Positions 35,687-44,506 of a stretch of DNA of 64,000 nucleotides are shown here, piece after piece. Below the pieces are notes generated by a model. The model saw only the letters and a list, made by a program, of their open reading frames with translations, had not been told where the DNA came from and searched no databases. Origin of the DNA: Sphingomonas montanisoli (GTDB taxonomy: Bacteria; Pseudomonadota; Alphaproteobacteria; Sphingomonadales; Sphingomonadaceae); assembly GCF_008274695.1 (NCBI RefSeq), contig NZ_VTOU01000004.1:248001-312000 (forward strand). Reading direction: 5' to 3'. The translations under genes were made by a program, and so were the position numbers. The number at the start of each line of letters is the position of its first letter. The stretch's first letter is position 1.

Positions 35687-36568
35687 ATGACCGACCGCAA
35701 GATCCCCAAGCGCATCTTCCCGCGCGCCAAGGAGGACGCCGCCGTCGCGAAGACCGCGACCCCGACGCCGCAGACCGTCGCTGCCAGCTACAAGCTCGCC
35801 TTCCAGGACGAGGAATTCCTGCTGCGCGACGAGCTTCGCCCAGTGCGTTTCCAGCTGGAGTTAATGAAAGTCGAGATGGCGCTCGACGAGGCGAAGATCG
35901 GCTCGACCTTCGTGATGTACGGCTCCGCCCGCATTCCCGAGCGCGACAAGGCGGAGGCTCTGCTCGCCGCCGCGACGACGGACGGCCAGCGCCTGATCGC
36001 CGAACGCCTGCTCGCCAAGTCGAAATATTATGACGAAGCCCGCAAGCTCGCGCAGATTTCCAGCGAATATCCGACCGACCCCGATGGCACGCGCCAGCTC
36101 GTCGTCTGCTCGGGCGGCGGGCCATCGATCATGGAAGCGGCCAATCGCGGCGCGGCGGACGTCGGCAGGGAATCGATCGGCCTCAACATCGTGCTGCCGT
36201 TCGAACAGACGCCGAACCCCTATGTCACGCCGACGCTCAGCTTCCACTTCCACTATTTCGCGCTGCGCAAGATGCACTTCCTGATGCGCGCGCGCGCCGT
36301 CGCGGCCTTTCCCGGCGGATTCGGCACCTTCGACGAGCTGTTCGAACTGCTGACGCTGATCCAGACCGGCAAGATGGCGCAGCTGCCCATCTTCCTGTTC
36401 GGCCGCGAATTCTGGGAGCGCGTCGTGAATTTCGACGCGCTGGTCGAGGAGGGGGTGATCTCCGAACGCGACCTCAACCTGTTCCGCTTCGTCGAAACCG
36501 CCGAGGAGGCGTGGGAGAAGCTGGAGCAGTACTACAAGACCTACGAGCGGACGCACCTGCATCGGTGA
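35687..36568 (+). CDS. LOG family (nucleoside 5'-monophosphate phosphoribohydrolase-like)
   Basis: 293 residues. The Rossmann-like lysine decarboxylase-related fold has the family motifs GGGPSIMEAANRGA (about 143-156) and PGGFGTFDELFELLTLIQTGK (about 205-225). In plants and some bacteria LOG enzymes release free cytokinin; in bacteria generally they hydrolyse nucleotides. The long N-terminal extension (about 100 residues) is like the larger bacterial members. Physiological substrate unknown. It is convergent with hslU, with a hairpin repeat filling the gap. Confidence 0.87.
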   Translation: MTDRKIPKRIFPRAKEDAAVAKTATPTPQTVAASYKLAFQDEEFLLRDELRPVRFQLELMKVEMALDEAKIGSTFVMYGSARIPERDKAEALLAAATTDGQRLIAERLLAKSKYYDEARKLAQISSEYPTDPDGTRQLVVCSGGGPSIMEAANRGAADVGRESIGLNIVLPFEQTPNPYVTPTLSFHFHYFALRKMHFLMRARAVAAFPGGFGTFDELFELLTLIQTGKMAQLPIFLFGREFWERVVNFDALVEEGVISERDLNLFRFVETAEEAWEKLEQYYKTYERTHLHR

Positions 36569-36573
36569 TGCCT

Positions 36574-36698
36574 AAATCCTCCCCGAAACGGGGAGGGGGA
36601 CCGCGAAGCGGTGGAGGGGGCAAGAGGCTGGGCGGATCGCTCGTGACCCGCCCCCTCCGTCGCCTTCGGCGCCACCTCCCCGTGCCGGGGAGGATTTA
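36574..36698. repeat. CCTCCCCG hairpin repeat, convergent-junction copy 2
   Basis: Begins taaatcctccccgaaacggg and ends gggaggattta, giving TAAATCCTCCCC arms at the ends and internal GTGGAGGGGG/CCCCCTCC arms. It fills the gap between the convergent LOG and hslU genes and matches the repeat at 21863-21984 over both ends and the GCGAAG centre. Confidence 0.88.
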
Positions 36699-36699
36699 A

Positions 36700-38001
36700 T
36701 CAGAGCACATACTTACTCAGGTCGGTATTCCGCGCGACTTCGCTCAGCTGCGCGTTCACATAGGCCGCATCGACCGTCACGGTGGTGCCCTGACGGTCCT
36801 CGGCCTCGAACGACACGTCCTCCAGCAGCTTCTCCATCACGGTCGACAGCCGTCGCGCGCCGATATTCTCGATCTGGCCGTTCACTTCGGCGGCGATCTT
36901 GGCGATCGCCTTGATGCCGTCCTCGGTAAACGCGATTTCGACACCCTCGGTGCTGATCAGCGCGCGATATTGCTCGGTCAGGCTCGCGCGCGTGTCCGAA
37001 AGGATGCGCACGAAATCCTCTTCGGTGAGCGCCTTCAACTCGACGCGGATCGGCAGGCGGCCCTGAAGCTCGGGCAACAGGTCGCTGGGCTTGGCCACAT
37101 GGAACGCGCCCGACGCGATGAACAGGATATGGTCGGTCTTCAGCGGCCCATATTTGGTCGCGACCGTCGTGCCTTCGATCAGCGGCAGCAGATCGCGCTG
37201 CACGCCTTCGCGGCTCACCGATCCGCCGCGCACGTCGCTCACCGCGATCTTGTCGATTTCGTCGAGGAAGACGATCCCGTTCTGCTCGGCATCCTGCAGC
37301 GCGATCCGGCTCACCTCATCCTGATCGAGCCGCTTGTCGGCCTCCTCGTCGACCAGCTTGGTCCACGCGGCGCGCACGGTCATCTTGCGGCGCTTGGTCT
37401 TGTTGCCGCCGAACGCCTTGCCCATCATGTCGCTCAGGTTGATCATGCCGACCTGGCCGTTCATGCCGGGCATCTCGAACGGCATGCCGCCCGAATCCTC
37501 GACCTCGATCTCGATTTCCTTGTCGTCGAGCTGATGCTCGTCGAAGCGCTGCTTGAAGGAGAGTCGGGTCGCCTCGCTCGCATCCTTGCCGACCAAGGCG
37601 TCGAGCAGGCGCGCCATCGCCGCCTCCTCGGCCTTGTCCTTCACGGCGGCGCGGCGGCGCTCCTTCTCAAGACGCACGGCTTCCTCGACCAGATCGCGCG
37701 CGATCTGCTCCACATCGCGGCCGACATAACCGACCTCGGTGAACTTGGTCGCCTCGACCTTCACGAAAGGCGCGTCGGCCAGCTTCGCCAGACGGCGGCT
37801 GATTTCGGTCTTGCCGCACCCGGTCGGCCCGATCATCAGGATGTTCTTGGGCGTCACCTCGTCGCGCAGATTTTCGGGCAGGCGCTGCCGACGCCAGCGG
37901 TTGCGCAGCGCCACCGCGACCGCGCGCTTGGCGTCGGCCTGTCCCACGATATGCGCGTCGAGCGCCGAGACGATGGCCTTGGGCGTGAGATTGTCGTTCA
38001 T
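36700..38001 (-). CDS. hslU: ATP-dependent protease ATPase subunit HslU
   Basis: 433 residues from the ATG at 38001; an upstream ATG at 38064 adds sequence from the repeat, so the shorter start is used. AAA+ unfoldase of the HslVU protease. Walker [10 protein letters not shown] (about 56-64), Walker B FLDEIDKI, the I-domain between them, and the sensor region [21 protein letters not shown] with the C-terminal tail LSKYVL that docks in HslV. Downstream of hslV on the minus strand with a 99-base gap. Confidence 0.97.
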   Translation of the reverse strand: MNDNLTPKAIVSALDAHIVGQADAKRAVAVALRNRWRRQRLPENLRDEVTPKNILMIGPTGCGKTEISRRLAKLADAPFVKVEATKFTEVGYVGRDVEQIARDLVEEAVRLEKERRRAAVKDKAEEAAMARLLDALVGKDASEATRLSFKQRFDEHQLDDKEIEIEVEDSGGMPFEMPGMNGQVGMINLSDMMGKAFGGNKTKRRKMTVRAAWTKLVDEEADKRLDQDEVSRIALQDAEQNGIVFLDEIDKIAVSDVRGGSVSREGVQRDLLPLIEGTTVATKYGPLKTDHILFIASGAFHVAKPSDLLPELQGRLPIRVELKALTEEDFVRILSDTRASLTEQYRALISTEGVEIAFTEDGIKAIAKIAAEVNGQIENIGARRLSTVMEKLLEDVSFEAEDRQGTTVTVDAAYVNAQLSEVARNTDLSKYVL

Positions 38002-38022
38002 CGTGTATCCGGTTCCCAAAAC

Positions 38023-38093
38023 CCGTTCGTGTCGAGCGAAGTCGAGACACATCTCGATCGCCAACGTGTCTCGACTACGCTCGACACGAACGG
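38023..38093. repeat. Palindromic repeat family B, copy 2
   Basis: ccgttcgtgtcgagcgaag...cgctcgacacgaacgg, 71 bases, with the same outer arms as the copy at 29330-29406 and a centre GAGACACA/ACGTGTCTC. It lies between hslV and hslU. Confidence 0.85.
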
Positions 38094-38100
38094 TGGTTGT

Positions 38101-38652
38101 TTAGTTCGAGCTATCCAAAGTCTCGATCGTCAGATTGTCGTTGGTGAAGACGCAAAGTTCGGCGGCGATTTTCATCGCCTTGCGGGCCAGCGTCTCGGCA
38201 TCGGGCTCGTATTCGACCAGAGCGCGCGCAGCGGAGAGGGCGAAGTTGCCGCCCGATCCGATCGAGGCGACCCCGCCGATCGGCTCCAGCACGTCGCCGT
38301 TGCCGGTCAGGATCAACGTCACCTCCTTGTCGGCGACGATCATCATCGCCTCGAGGTTGCGCAGATATTTGTCGGTCCGCCAGTCCTTCGCCAGTTCGAC
38401 CGCCGCGCGCAGCAGCTGGCCGTTATGCGACTCCAGCTTGCGTTCGAGCCGTTCGAACAGGGTGAAGGCATCGGCCGTCGCGCCGGCGAATCCGCCGATC
38501 ACGCTGCCGTCGCCCAGCTTGCGCACCTTGCGCGCATTGGGCTTCATCACGGTGTTGCCCATCGAAACCTGTCCGTCGCCCACGACGACAACCTTGCCGC
38601 CCTTGCGCACCGACAGGATCGTGGTGCCATGCCATTTGGGAAGTTCGCTCAT
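38101..38652 (-). CDS. hslV: ATP-dependent protease proteolytic subunit HslV
   Basis: 183 residues. The catalytic threonine is Thr10 in [20 protein letters not shown], so a 9-residue propeptide must be removed; alphaproteobacterial forms often have this, while E. coli HslV starts at Thr2. Conserved [16 protein letters not shown] and [20 protein letters not shown] regions and the glycine/serine core are present. It forms the two-ring peptidase with HslU, which follows. Confidence 0.96.
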   Translation of the reverse strand: MSELPKWHGTTILSVRKGGKVVVVGDGQVSMGNTVMKPNARKVRKLGDGSVIGGFAGATADAFTLFERLERKLESHNGQLLRAAVELAKDWRTDKYLRNLEAMMIVADKEVTLILTGNGDVLEPIGGVASIGSGGNFALSAARALVEYEPDAETLARKAMKIAAELCVFTNDNLTIETLDSSN

Positions 38653-38739
38653 ATCGGTCCTGAATGCTTTGCAGAGGCGATATGGGGAGGGCGTAACGAT
38701 CGTTCAATCGCGCCCTGACCCATCGCCACTCTCCCCACG

Positions 38740-38847
38740 TCGTCATTGCAAGGAGCCGCGGGCGACGCGGCAATCCAGTCCCGCACTGGAGTTTTGACGC
38801 GAGCCTTTCTCGTGGGCCTGGATTGGTTCGCTACTCTCGCAATGACC
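38740..38847 (+). repeat. Diverged family A repeat
   Basis: TCGTCATTGCAAGGAGCCG at the left and CTACTCTCGCAATGACCA at the right, with the middle enlarged and diverged (108 bases). It lies in the gap upstream of hslV. Confidence 0.65.
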
Positions 38848-38860
38848 AGCTGGCGGGGGG

Positions 38861-39199
38861 CTACTTCCCCGCGAACATGAATGCTGCCGCACCGATCAGG
38901 CAGCAGAACGCCCCCAGATGCCGCAGCCCGATCGGTTCTTTCAGCACCAGCAGCGCGAACACCGCGAAGACCAGCAGCGTGATGATCTCCTGCGTGATCT
39001 TGAGCTGACCTGCGCTCCATCCGTGCATGTAGCCGATCCGATTGGCGGGTACGGCAAAGCAATATTCGATCAGCGCGATCCCCCAACTCGCGACGATCAC
39101 CACCCACAATCGCGCGTCGGTGAACTTGAGGTGTCCGTACCAGGCGATCGTCATGAAGATGTTGGAGCACACGAGGAGCAGGAGCGGGGTCATCGTCAT
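38861..39199 (-). CDS. DUF486 / small DMT-like membrane protein
   Basis: 112 residues with four hydrophobic segments (LLLLVCSNIFMTIAWYGHLKF, ARLWVVIVASWGIALIEYCFAV, IITLLVFAVFALLVL, LGAFCCLIGAAAFMFAGK). I recognise the DUF486 family, a small relative of drug/metabolite transporters of the EmrE type; N.B. function unproven. The EPIGLRHLGAF motif near the C-terminus is typical. It is upstream of hslV on the same strand, with the repeat between. Confidence 0.82.
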   Translation of the reverse strand: MTMTPLLLLVCSNIFMTIAWYGHLKFTDARLWVVIVASWGIALIEYCFAVPANRIGYMHGWSAGQLKITQEIITLLVFAVFALLVLKEPIGLRHLGAFCCLIGAAAFMFAGK

Positions 39200-39343
39200 C
39201 CACCGATCCTAGCGCGCGACGTGAACATGCGGCCACCGAAATGGTGCGAATGTATCTGTGAACGCATCGGCCCCGATGTTACAGTCCTATGACGCGGTCG
39301 AATCGGGCTGCGACACCCGTTTGTCTTGGGGGAGACAGGGTAG

Positions 39344-39589
39344 GTGGAGGATCGGAACGGTCTTATGATCGCCGATGAAGGCGCCTTTTGGGCGATGCGG
39401 CGCAAGGTCGCTCCGCCCGCATGGCTGATCGCCACGCCGACGCTGATCGCGCCGCCCACGCCGCTTGCCTTGAGCGCGCCTGTCCCTGCGCCGCCTCCCA
39501 TAGTCGCTCCTGAGCCAATCGAAACGCGCTCCCTCGAAAGCGATTGGCTGCCTTCGCGCTCCTTTGGTGGATGCACCGGTTGGGCATGA
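39344..39589 (+). CDS. Possible small proline-rich protein (uncertain)
   Basis: 81 codons from a GTG at 39344 (or 74 from the ATG at 39365), with AGACAGGG upstream. The product is proline/alanine-rich (WLIATPTLIAPPTPLALSAPVPAPPPIVAPEPIE). No domain. The frame opposite it is equally open, so this may be chance in high-GC sequence. The rest of the 443-base gap (39200-39643) contains only a dyad at 39598-39631 and no clear gene. Confidence 0.25.
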   Translation: MEDRNGLMIADEGAFWAMRRKVAPPAWLIATPTLIAPPTPLALSAPVPAPPPIVAPEPIETRSLESDWLPSRSFGGCTGWA

Positions 39590-39597
39590 AGTCGTTT

Positions 39598-39631
39598 CGG
39601 ATCTGATAGTTACGCTTACGTAACCGATCCG
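39598..39631. promoter_or_regulatory. Nested inverted repeat GTTACG-ctta-CGTAAC
   Basis: Arms CGGATC/GATCCG enclose a perfect GTTACG/CGTAAC dyad, 43 bases before the EF-hand gene start at 39674. Possible operator or transcript hairpin. Confidence 0.4.
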
Positions 39632-39673
39632 ATTTGGGATCGATTGTCCTATCGCGGCGTTGTCGATTCTGTG

Positions 39674-40057
39674 ATGGGGCGTAGATATTCAATTTGGGTG
39701 ATGGCGGCGCTCATGGCTGCACTGGGCATTGCGGGCACCGCCGATGCCCGGAAGGGCAGGCGCGTACCGGCGCATAGCGCGCGAGCGGACTCGAACCCGA
39801 TGGTTCGCATACGCGGTGTCTCCGGTAACGCCGAACTGACCCCGCTCCAGTTCGCGCAATGGCTGCAGCTTCAACCGCCCGGTCTGCTCGAGGCGACGGG
39901 CATAGCGAGCCTGCATCGCGTGTCGATGCGCACCCAATTGCTCAACCGGACGTCGGACGAGTTCCGCGAAGCGGACACCGACGGCAATGGCCGCGTCTCG
40001 GCCCGGGAGATTGCCACCTTCCTGGCGTCACGCGCTGCGCGGATAAGTCACGCCTGA
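39674..40057 (+). CDS. Secreted EF-hand protein
   Basis: 127 residues from the ATG at 39674 (a TTG at 39644 is also in frame). Signal peptide (YSIWVMAALMAALGIAGTADA). A degenerate helix-loop-helix (ELTPLQFAQWLQLQ) and one clear calcium-type loop, DTDGNGRVSARE (about 106-117), near the C-terminus. It is similar in plan to the protein at 50051-50755, which also has LTALEFGNWI and a C-terminal EF-hand. Its end overlaps the convergent PEP-CTERM gene by 30 bases. Confidence 0.75.
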   Translation: MGRRYSIWVMAALMAALGIAGTADARKGRRVPAHSARADSNPMVRIRGVSGNAELTPLQFAQWLQLQPPGLLEATGIASLHRVSMRTQLLNRTSDEFREADTDGNGRVSAREIATFLASRAARISHA

Positions 40058-40714
40058 CCGGCCGCGCCGGCGCATTGCCATGCCGACGAATGTGAAGCCC
40101 AGCAGCATCGTTAGCCATGTCGTCGGCTCGGGCGCTGCGGAAACCTGCCCGACGACGGAGGTGATGTCGCCCGTGCCCGTCGCGCCGTACAGCCCCAGTA
40201 CGCCGGTATAATTCACCCGAAAGTCATCGAGCGCGATCGACTCCATCGCGTTGGCGAAGGTCAGCGCGAAGGTGCCCACGCCGGTCTGGCCCATCGTCAC
40301 GGTGCTGTTGCCCAGCAGGCCGCAGGTACCGAACGTGCTCGGCGTGAAGCAAAGATCGCTGCCGATCAGACCTGACAGCGGGTTGATACTGTTGGTGGCG
40401 AACGCGCCGGTCGACATTGCCGTCCGCACCGATGCGCCCACCACGTCCAGCCCGAAGGACCGAATCTGCGAAGCGACCGTGGAATCGTTGGTCAGCGCAT
40501 AGGTGAAGTTGAACGTCTTGCCCGCGTCGGTCGCGCCCGCGAAGGTGAAGCGCCCTGTCGCGCCCAGGTTCGGCTGGTTGATCAGCCCCAGCACCGCACC
40601 GCCGAAATCGACATTGAAAGTCGTGCCGACCTGCGACTGGCTCAACACCAGGGCCGCCTGCGCGGGCATAGGCGCCAGCGCGAGTCCGGCGGCAACCATC
40701 CACATGATACGCAT
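40028..40714 (-). CDS. PEPxxW-CTERM sorting-domain exported protein
   Basis: 228 residues from the ATG at 40714 (an upstream ATG at 40747 is less likely). Signal peptide MRIMWMVAAGLALAPMPAQA. The body is beta-rich and unassigned. The C-terminus is PEPTTWLTMLLGFTFVGMAM followed by RRRGR: the PEP motif, a membrane helix and basic tail recognised by exosortase. Such proteins are exported and cut at the PEP site, often in exopolysaccharide producers. No exosortase gene is in the window. Confidence 0.85.
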   Translation of the reverse strand: MRIMWMVAAGLALAPMPAQAALVLSQSQVGTTFNVDFGGAVLGLINQPNLGATGRFTFAGATDAGKTFNFTYALTNDSTVASQIRSFGLDVVGASVRTAMSTGAFATNSINPLSGLIGSDLCFTPSTFGTCGLLGNSTVTMGQTGVGTFALTFANAMESIALDDFRVNYTGVLGLYGATGTGDITSVVGQVSAAPEPTTWLTMLLGFTFVGMAMRRRGRSGVTYPRSA

Positions 40715-40812
40715 TGCAACACACCCGAATGACTTCAGGTAGGGCAACGCGAAGCTGCTGGGATATTTCGTTATGATCCGCGTTCGGAGTCGATTCTATC
40801 CAACGTCTTTCC

Positions 40813-40911
40813 TCGTCACTGCGAGAAGCCGAAGGCGACGCGGCAATCCAGACCCGAAGCGATCGGCCTTTGCGAGCCGTCGGACGGGATTGCGCTCCAC
40901 TCGCAAGGACG
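40813..40911 (+). repeat. Diverged family A repeat
   Basis: TCGTCACTGCGAGAAGCCG at the left, ending CACTCGCAAGGACG, about 99 bases. It lies between the PEP-CTERM start and the tRNA gene. Confidence 0.6.
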
Positions 40912-40960
40912 CGTGGGAGGTGCGTAGGATGGATCCGCTGGGGGTTCGGATCCCTAAGGC

Positions 40961-41037
<77 letters not shown>

Positions 41038-41178
41038 ACCAAGGAGGCGCGCTCTAGAGAGGAGATTCCCTCTTGGCAAGCGCCCGGTTGCACCCGTCCC
41101 TGAGAACGTGATAGGCGGCGCGCCACTTCGGGGCCGCAGCGTTGCGGCCCTTCGCTTATATCCCGGGACGCAAAAAAC

Positions 41179-41517
41179 ATGTTCTCGTCACCCGCTTTTG
41201 CAGCCACGGGCGCAGCGCCTTCGGGCAGCGGCCTCGCCATGCTGATGCAGTTCGCACCGCTGATCTTCATCTTCGTGATCTTCTATTTCCTGCTGATCCG
41301 CCCGCAGCAGAAGCGTGCGGCCGATCATCGCAAGACGATCGAAGCCGTGAAGAAGGGCGATCTGGTCGTCACCGCCGGCGGTGTCCGCGGCAAGGTGATC
41401 AAGGTCGAGGACGAAGAGGTCGAGGTCGAGATCGCGCCGAACGTGCGCGTGAAGATCGTGCGCGCGACCCTGTCGGGCGTGACCCCGTCGGGTTCGTCCA
41501 AGCCTGCCAACGACTGA
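41179..41517 (+). CDS. yajC: Preprotein translocase subunit YajC
   Basis: 112 residues. One N-terminal membrane helix ([26 protein letters not shown]) and the cytoplasmic YajC domain ([45 protein letters not shown]). It is an accessory of the Sec translocon with SecDF. The helix plus RPQQKR pattern is diagnostic. Seven bases to secD, so yajC-secD-secF is one operon. Confidence 0.95.
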   Translation: MFSSPAFAATGAAPSGSGLAMLMQFAPLIFIFVIFYFLLIRPQQKRAADHRKTIEAVKKGDLVVTAGGVRGKVIKVEDEEVEVEIAPNVRVKIVRATLSGVTPSGSSKPAND

Positions 41518-41524
41518 TCGCACG

Positions 41525-43126
41525 ATGCTCGATTTCCCGCGCTGGAAGGTTCTGAGCATCGTCATCGCGCTGGCGATCGGCGTGCTGTTGTCGATTCCCA
41601 GCCTGATCCCGGAATCAATCGCCGCCCGCCTCGGCCTGGGCGGTATGCCGCGCATCAACCTGGGGCTCGATCTTTCGGGCGGCAGCCATCTGATGCTCGA
41701 GGCCGACACCGTCGATCTCGCGAAGAACAACGTCGTCCGCATGGAGGAGCAGGTCCGCGCCGAAATGCGCCGTGGCGATACGAAGATCGCGATCGGCGAC
41801 ATTTCGACCACGGGCGGGCGGCTTTCGTTCTTCGTGCGTGATGGTGCGCAGGTCGATGCGGCGGTCGAACGGCTCCGCACGCTGACCCAGCCTGCGGGCA
41901 TGACCGGACAGCGCGACTGGAACGTGGCAGTCGTCGATTCGACCCGGATCGTGCTGACCCCCACCGAAACCGGCCTCAAGGCCGCCACCAACAGCGCGAT
42001 GGATGTCGCGACCGAAGTGGTGCGCAAGCGCATCGACGAACTCGGCACCAAGGAGCCGACGATCATCCGCCAGGGCGCGGATCGAATCATCGTCCAGGTG
42101 CCGGGCCTTCAGGATCCGTCCGCGCTCAAGGCGCTGCTCGGCAAGACCGCTAAGCTCGAATTCAAGCTGGTCGATCAGTCGGCGAGCGCCGAACAGGTTT
42201 CCTCGGGCCGTGCGCCCGTCGGCAGCGAGATCCTGCCCTATCCCGACAATCCCGGCGGCTTCCCCGCGATCGCGGTGAAGCGCCGCATCATCATCGCGGG
42301 CGATGAACTGATCGACGCCAAGCAGGGCTTCGACAGCCAGACCAACGAGCCGATCGTCAACATCACCTTCAACAGCGAAGGTGGCCGCAAGTTCGCGCGC
42401 GTGACGCAGGAAAATGCCGGCAAGCCGTTCGCGATGATCCTCGACGGCAAGGTTATTTCCGCGCCGAACATCAACGAGCCGATCCTGGGCGGGCAGGCGC
42501 GCATTTCGGGCCGTTTCACGGTCGAAAGCGCCAACGAACTCGCGATCGCGCTGCGTTCGGGCAAGCTGCCCGTCGCGCTGAAGGTGGTCGAGGAACGCAC
42601 GGTAGGCCCCGAAATGGGCGCCGATTCGATCAAGGCGGGCACGATGGCCGCGGCGATCGCGGTCCTTGCCGTCGTCGTGTTCATGTGCGCCGCTTATGGC
42701 CGCTTCGGCGTCTATGCGAATTTCGCGGTGATCATAAACGTGTTCGTGATCGTCGGCGTGATGGCGCTGCTCAATGCGACGCTGACACTGCCCGGTATCG
42801 CTGGCTTCGTGCTGACGATCGGCGCGGCGGTCGACGCCAACGTGCTGATCAACGAACGCATGCGCGAGGAATATCGCCGCGGTCGCACCCCCATTCAGGC
42901 GGTCGAGCTCGGCTATAAGGAAGCAAGCCGCACGATCTTCGAAGCGAACGTGACCCACGCGATCGTGGGCCTGATCATGTTCGTGCTCGGTTCGGGCCAG
43001 ATCAAGGGCTTTGCGATCGTGCTGCTGATCGGCATCGCGACGTCGGTGTTCACCGCCGTCGTCTTCACGCGGATGCTCGTCGCCCACTGGTTGCGCAAGG
43101 CGCGGCCGACCACGCTGAACGTGTAA
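41525..43126 (+). CDS. secD: Protein translocase subunit SecD
   Basis: 533 residues. SecD uses the proton gradient to pull proteins through the Sec channel from the periplasmic side. N-terminal helix, then the large periplasmic domain (INLGLDLSGGSHLMLE, EVVRKRIDELGTKEPTIIRQGADRIIVQVPG), then five C-terminal membrane helices with the RND-like core (GIAGFVLTIGAAVDANVLINERMREEYRRG). Between yajC and secF with 13 bases to the latter. Confidence 0.96.
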   Translation: MLDFPRWKVLSIVIALAIGVLLSIPSLIPESIAARLGLGGMPRINLGLDLSGGSHLMLEADTVDLAKNNVVRMEEQVRAEMRRGDTKIAIGDISTTGGRLSFFVRDGAQVDAAVERLRTLTQPAGMTGQRDWNVAVVDSTRIVLTPTETGLKAATNSAMDVATEVVRKRIDELGTKEPTIIRQGADRIIVQVPGLQDPSALKALLGKTAKLEFKLVDQSASAEQVSSGRAPVGSEILPYPDNPGGFPAIAVKRRIIIAGDELIDAKQGFDSQTNEPIVNITFNSEGGRKFARVTQENAGKPFAMILDGKVISAPNINEPILGGQARISGRFTVESANELAIALRSGKLPVALKVVEERTVGPEMGADSIKAGTMAAAIAVLAVVVFMCAAYGRFGVYANFAVIINVFVIVGVMALLNATLTLPGIAGFVLTIGAAVDANVLINERMREEYRRGRTPIQAVELGYKEASRTIFEANVTHAIVGLIMFVLGSGQIKGFAIVLLIGIATSVFTAVVFTRMLVAHWLRKARPTTLNV

Positions 43127-43139
43127 GGGAGGCGATCAG

Positions 43140-44105
43140 ATGCCTTTTCTCAAGCTCGTCCCCGACGACACCAATATCGGCTTCGTCCGGCTCCGCCATA
43201 TCGCCTTCATCCTCACCGCGCTGCTGACGGTCGCGTCGATCGCGGCGGTGGGTCTGCGCGGCCTCAATCTGGGCGTCGATTTCGTCGGCGGCCTGATGCT
43301 GGAAGCGAAGTTCACCGCGCCGCCGCCGCTCGAGGCGGTTCGCACGAACGTCGACAGCCTCGGCGTGGGGCAGACCACGCTGCAGCAGTTCGGCGATCCC
43401 AAGAGCGTCTCGATCCGCCTGCCTTTGCCGGCATCGACCGATGAGGGCGCCACCAACAAGGTGGTCGCCAAGGTCTCCGAGTCGCTCAAGAGGGCGTATC
43501 CCGGCGTCACCTTCCCCCGCTACGACACTGTCTCGGGCAAGGTTTCGGACGAGCTGATCCGCAACGGCCTGCTCGCGGTCGTCCTGGCGGTCCTCGGCAT
43601 GGCGGTGTTCAGCTGGTTTCGGTACGAATGGCAGTTCGGCGTGTCGACCGCGGTCGCGGTCGTCCACGACGTGCTGATGGCGCTCGGTTTCTTCGCGATC
43701 ACGCGGATGGAGTTCGATCTCAACATCGTCGCCGCCATCCTCACGATCATCGGCTATTCGATCAACGACAAGATGGTGATCGACGATCGTATCCGCGAAA
43801 ACATGCGCAAATATCGGCAGATGGACATGAAGGCGCTCATCGATCTGTCGGTGAACGAAACGCTGCCGCGCACGGTGATGACCTCGGTCACGATCATGCT
43901 CGCGCTGGGCGCGCTGTTGCTGTTCGGCGGCCATGTGCTGCGTGGCTTCACCTCCGCCATGATGCTCGGCATCATCGTCGGCACCTATTCGTCGGTCTAT
44001 GTCTCGTCGTCGTTGCTGATCTCGCTGGGGCTGGAGCCGCAGAAGTTCGACAAGAAGGACGTTTCGAAGGCGGCCGGGGCCGAACGCATGGGGCCGCGCT
44101 CGTAA
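43140..44105 (+). CDS. secF: Protein translocase subunit SecF
   Basis: 321 residues. Partner of SecD with six membrane helices. Motifs: GLNLGVDFVGGLMLEAKF (about 41-58), GYSINDKMVIDDRIRENMRKY, and the C-terminal helices ending at VYVSSSLLISLGL. Short for the family at the C-terminus but complete. It is followed after 13 bases by the Mth938-like gene, which may be in the same transcript. Confidence 0.95.
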   Translation: MPFLKLVPDDTNIGFVRLRHIAFILTALLTVASIAAVGLRGLNLGVDFVGGLMLEAKFTAPPPLEAVRTNVDSLGVGQTTLQQFGDPKSVSIRLPLPASTDEGATNKVVAKVSESLKRAYPGVTFPRYDTVSGKVSDELIRNGLLAVVLAVLGMAVFSWFRYEWQFGVSTAVAVVHDVLMALGFFAITRMEFDLNIVAAILTIIGYSINDKMVIDDRIRENMRKYRQMDMKALIDLSVNETLPRTVMTSVTIMLALGALLLFGGHVLRGFTSAMMLGIIVGTYSSVYVSSSLLISLGLEPQKFDKKDVSKAAGAERMGPRS

Positions 44106-44118
44106 GGGCTGAACCGCG

Positions 44119-44487
44119 ATGGTCAGCTTCGAACGCGAACAGCCCTCGACCGGGCCGATCATCCGCGGTTTTTCGGGGGCGGCGTTCCGGATCGAGGACC
44201 GCATCGTCCCCGGCGGGGTCATCCTGACGCCGACCAGCGCGGTGGACTGGAACCCGGCGGGGGTCGATTCGCTGAGCCTCGCCGATCTGGCCGGGGCGCT
44301 TGATGGCGATCCCACCCCCGAATTCCTGCTGCTCGGCACCGGCCCGACGTTGCGCCGCCCGCCGCCTGCCTTCATCGAGGCGGTCGGCGTCGGCGTCGAG
44401 ATCATGGACAGTCGCGCCGCGGCCCGCATGTGGAACGTCCTGCGCGCCGAAGGGCGCTGGTTCGTCGCCGCATTGATGGGGCTCTGA
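44119..44487 (+). CDS. Mth938-like domain protein
   Basis: 122 residues. The Mth938 fold is visible from IIRGFSGAAFRIEDRIVPGGVILTPTSAVDWN and FLLLGTGPTLRRPPPAFIEAVGVGVEIMDSRAAARMWNVLRAEGR. In mitochondria the homologue NDUFAF3 helps complex I assembly; the bacterial role is unknown. It commonly follows secF in alphaproteobacteria, which agrees with the order here. Confidence 0.88.
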   Translation: MVSFEREQPSTGPIIRGFSGAAFRIEDRIVPGGVILTPTSAVDWNPAGVDSLSLADLAGALDGDPTPEFLLLGTGPTLRRPPPAFIEAVGVGVEIMDSRAAARMWNVLRAEGRWFVAALMGL

Positions 44488-44506
44488 CGGGCGTCGCCCG
44501 GCTGCG

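Noticed and set aside
36970-38718. A 582-codon plus-strand frame opposite hslU/hslV
   Set aside because: Both proteins on the other strand have complete catalytic motifs; this one has none and crosses repeat B.
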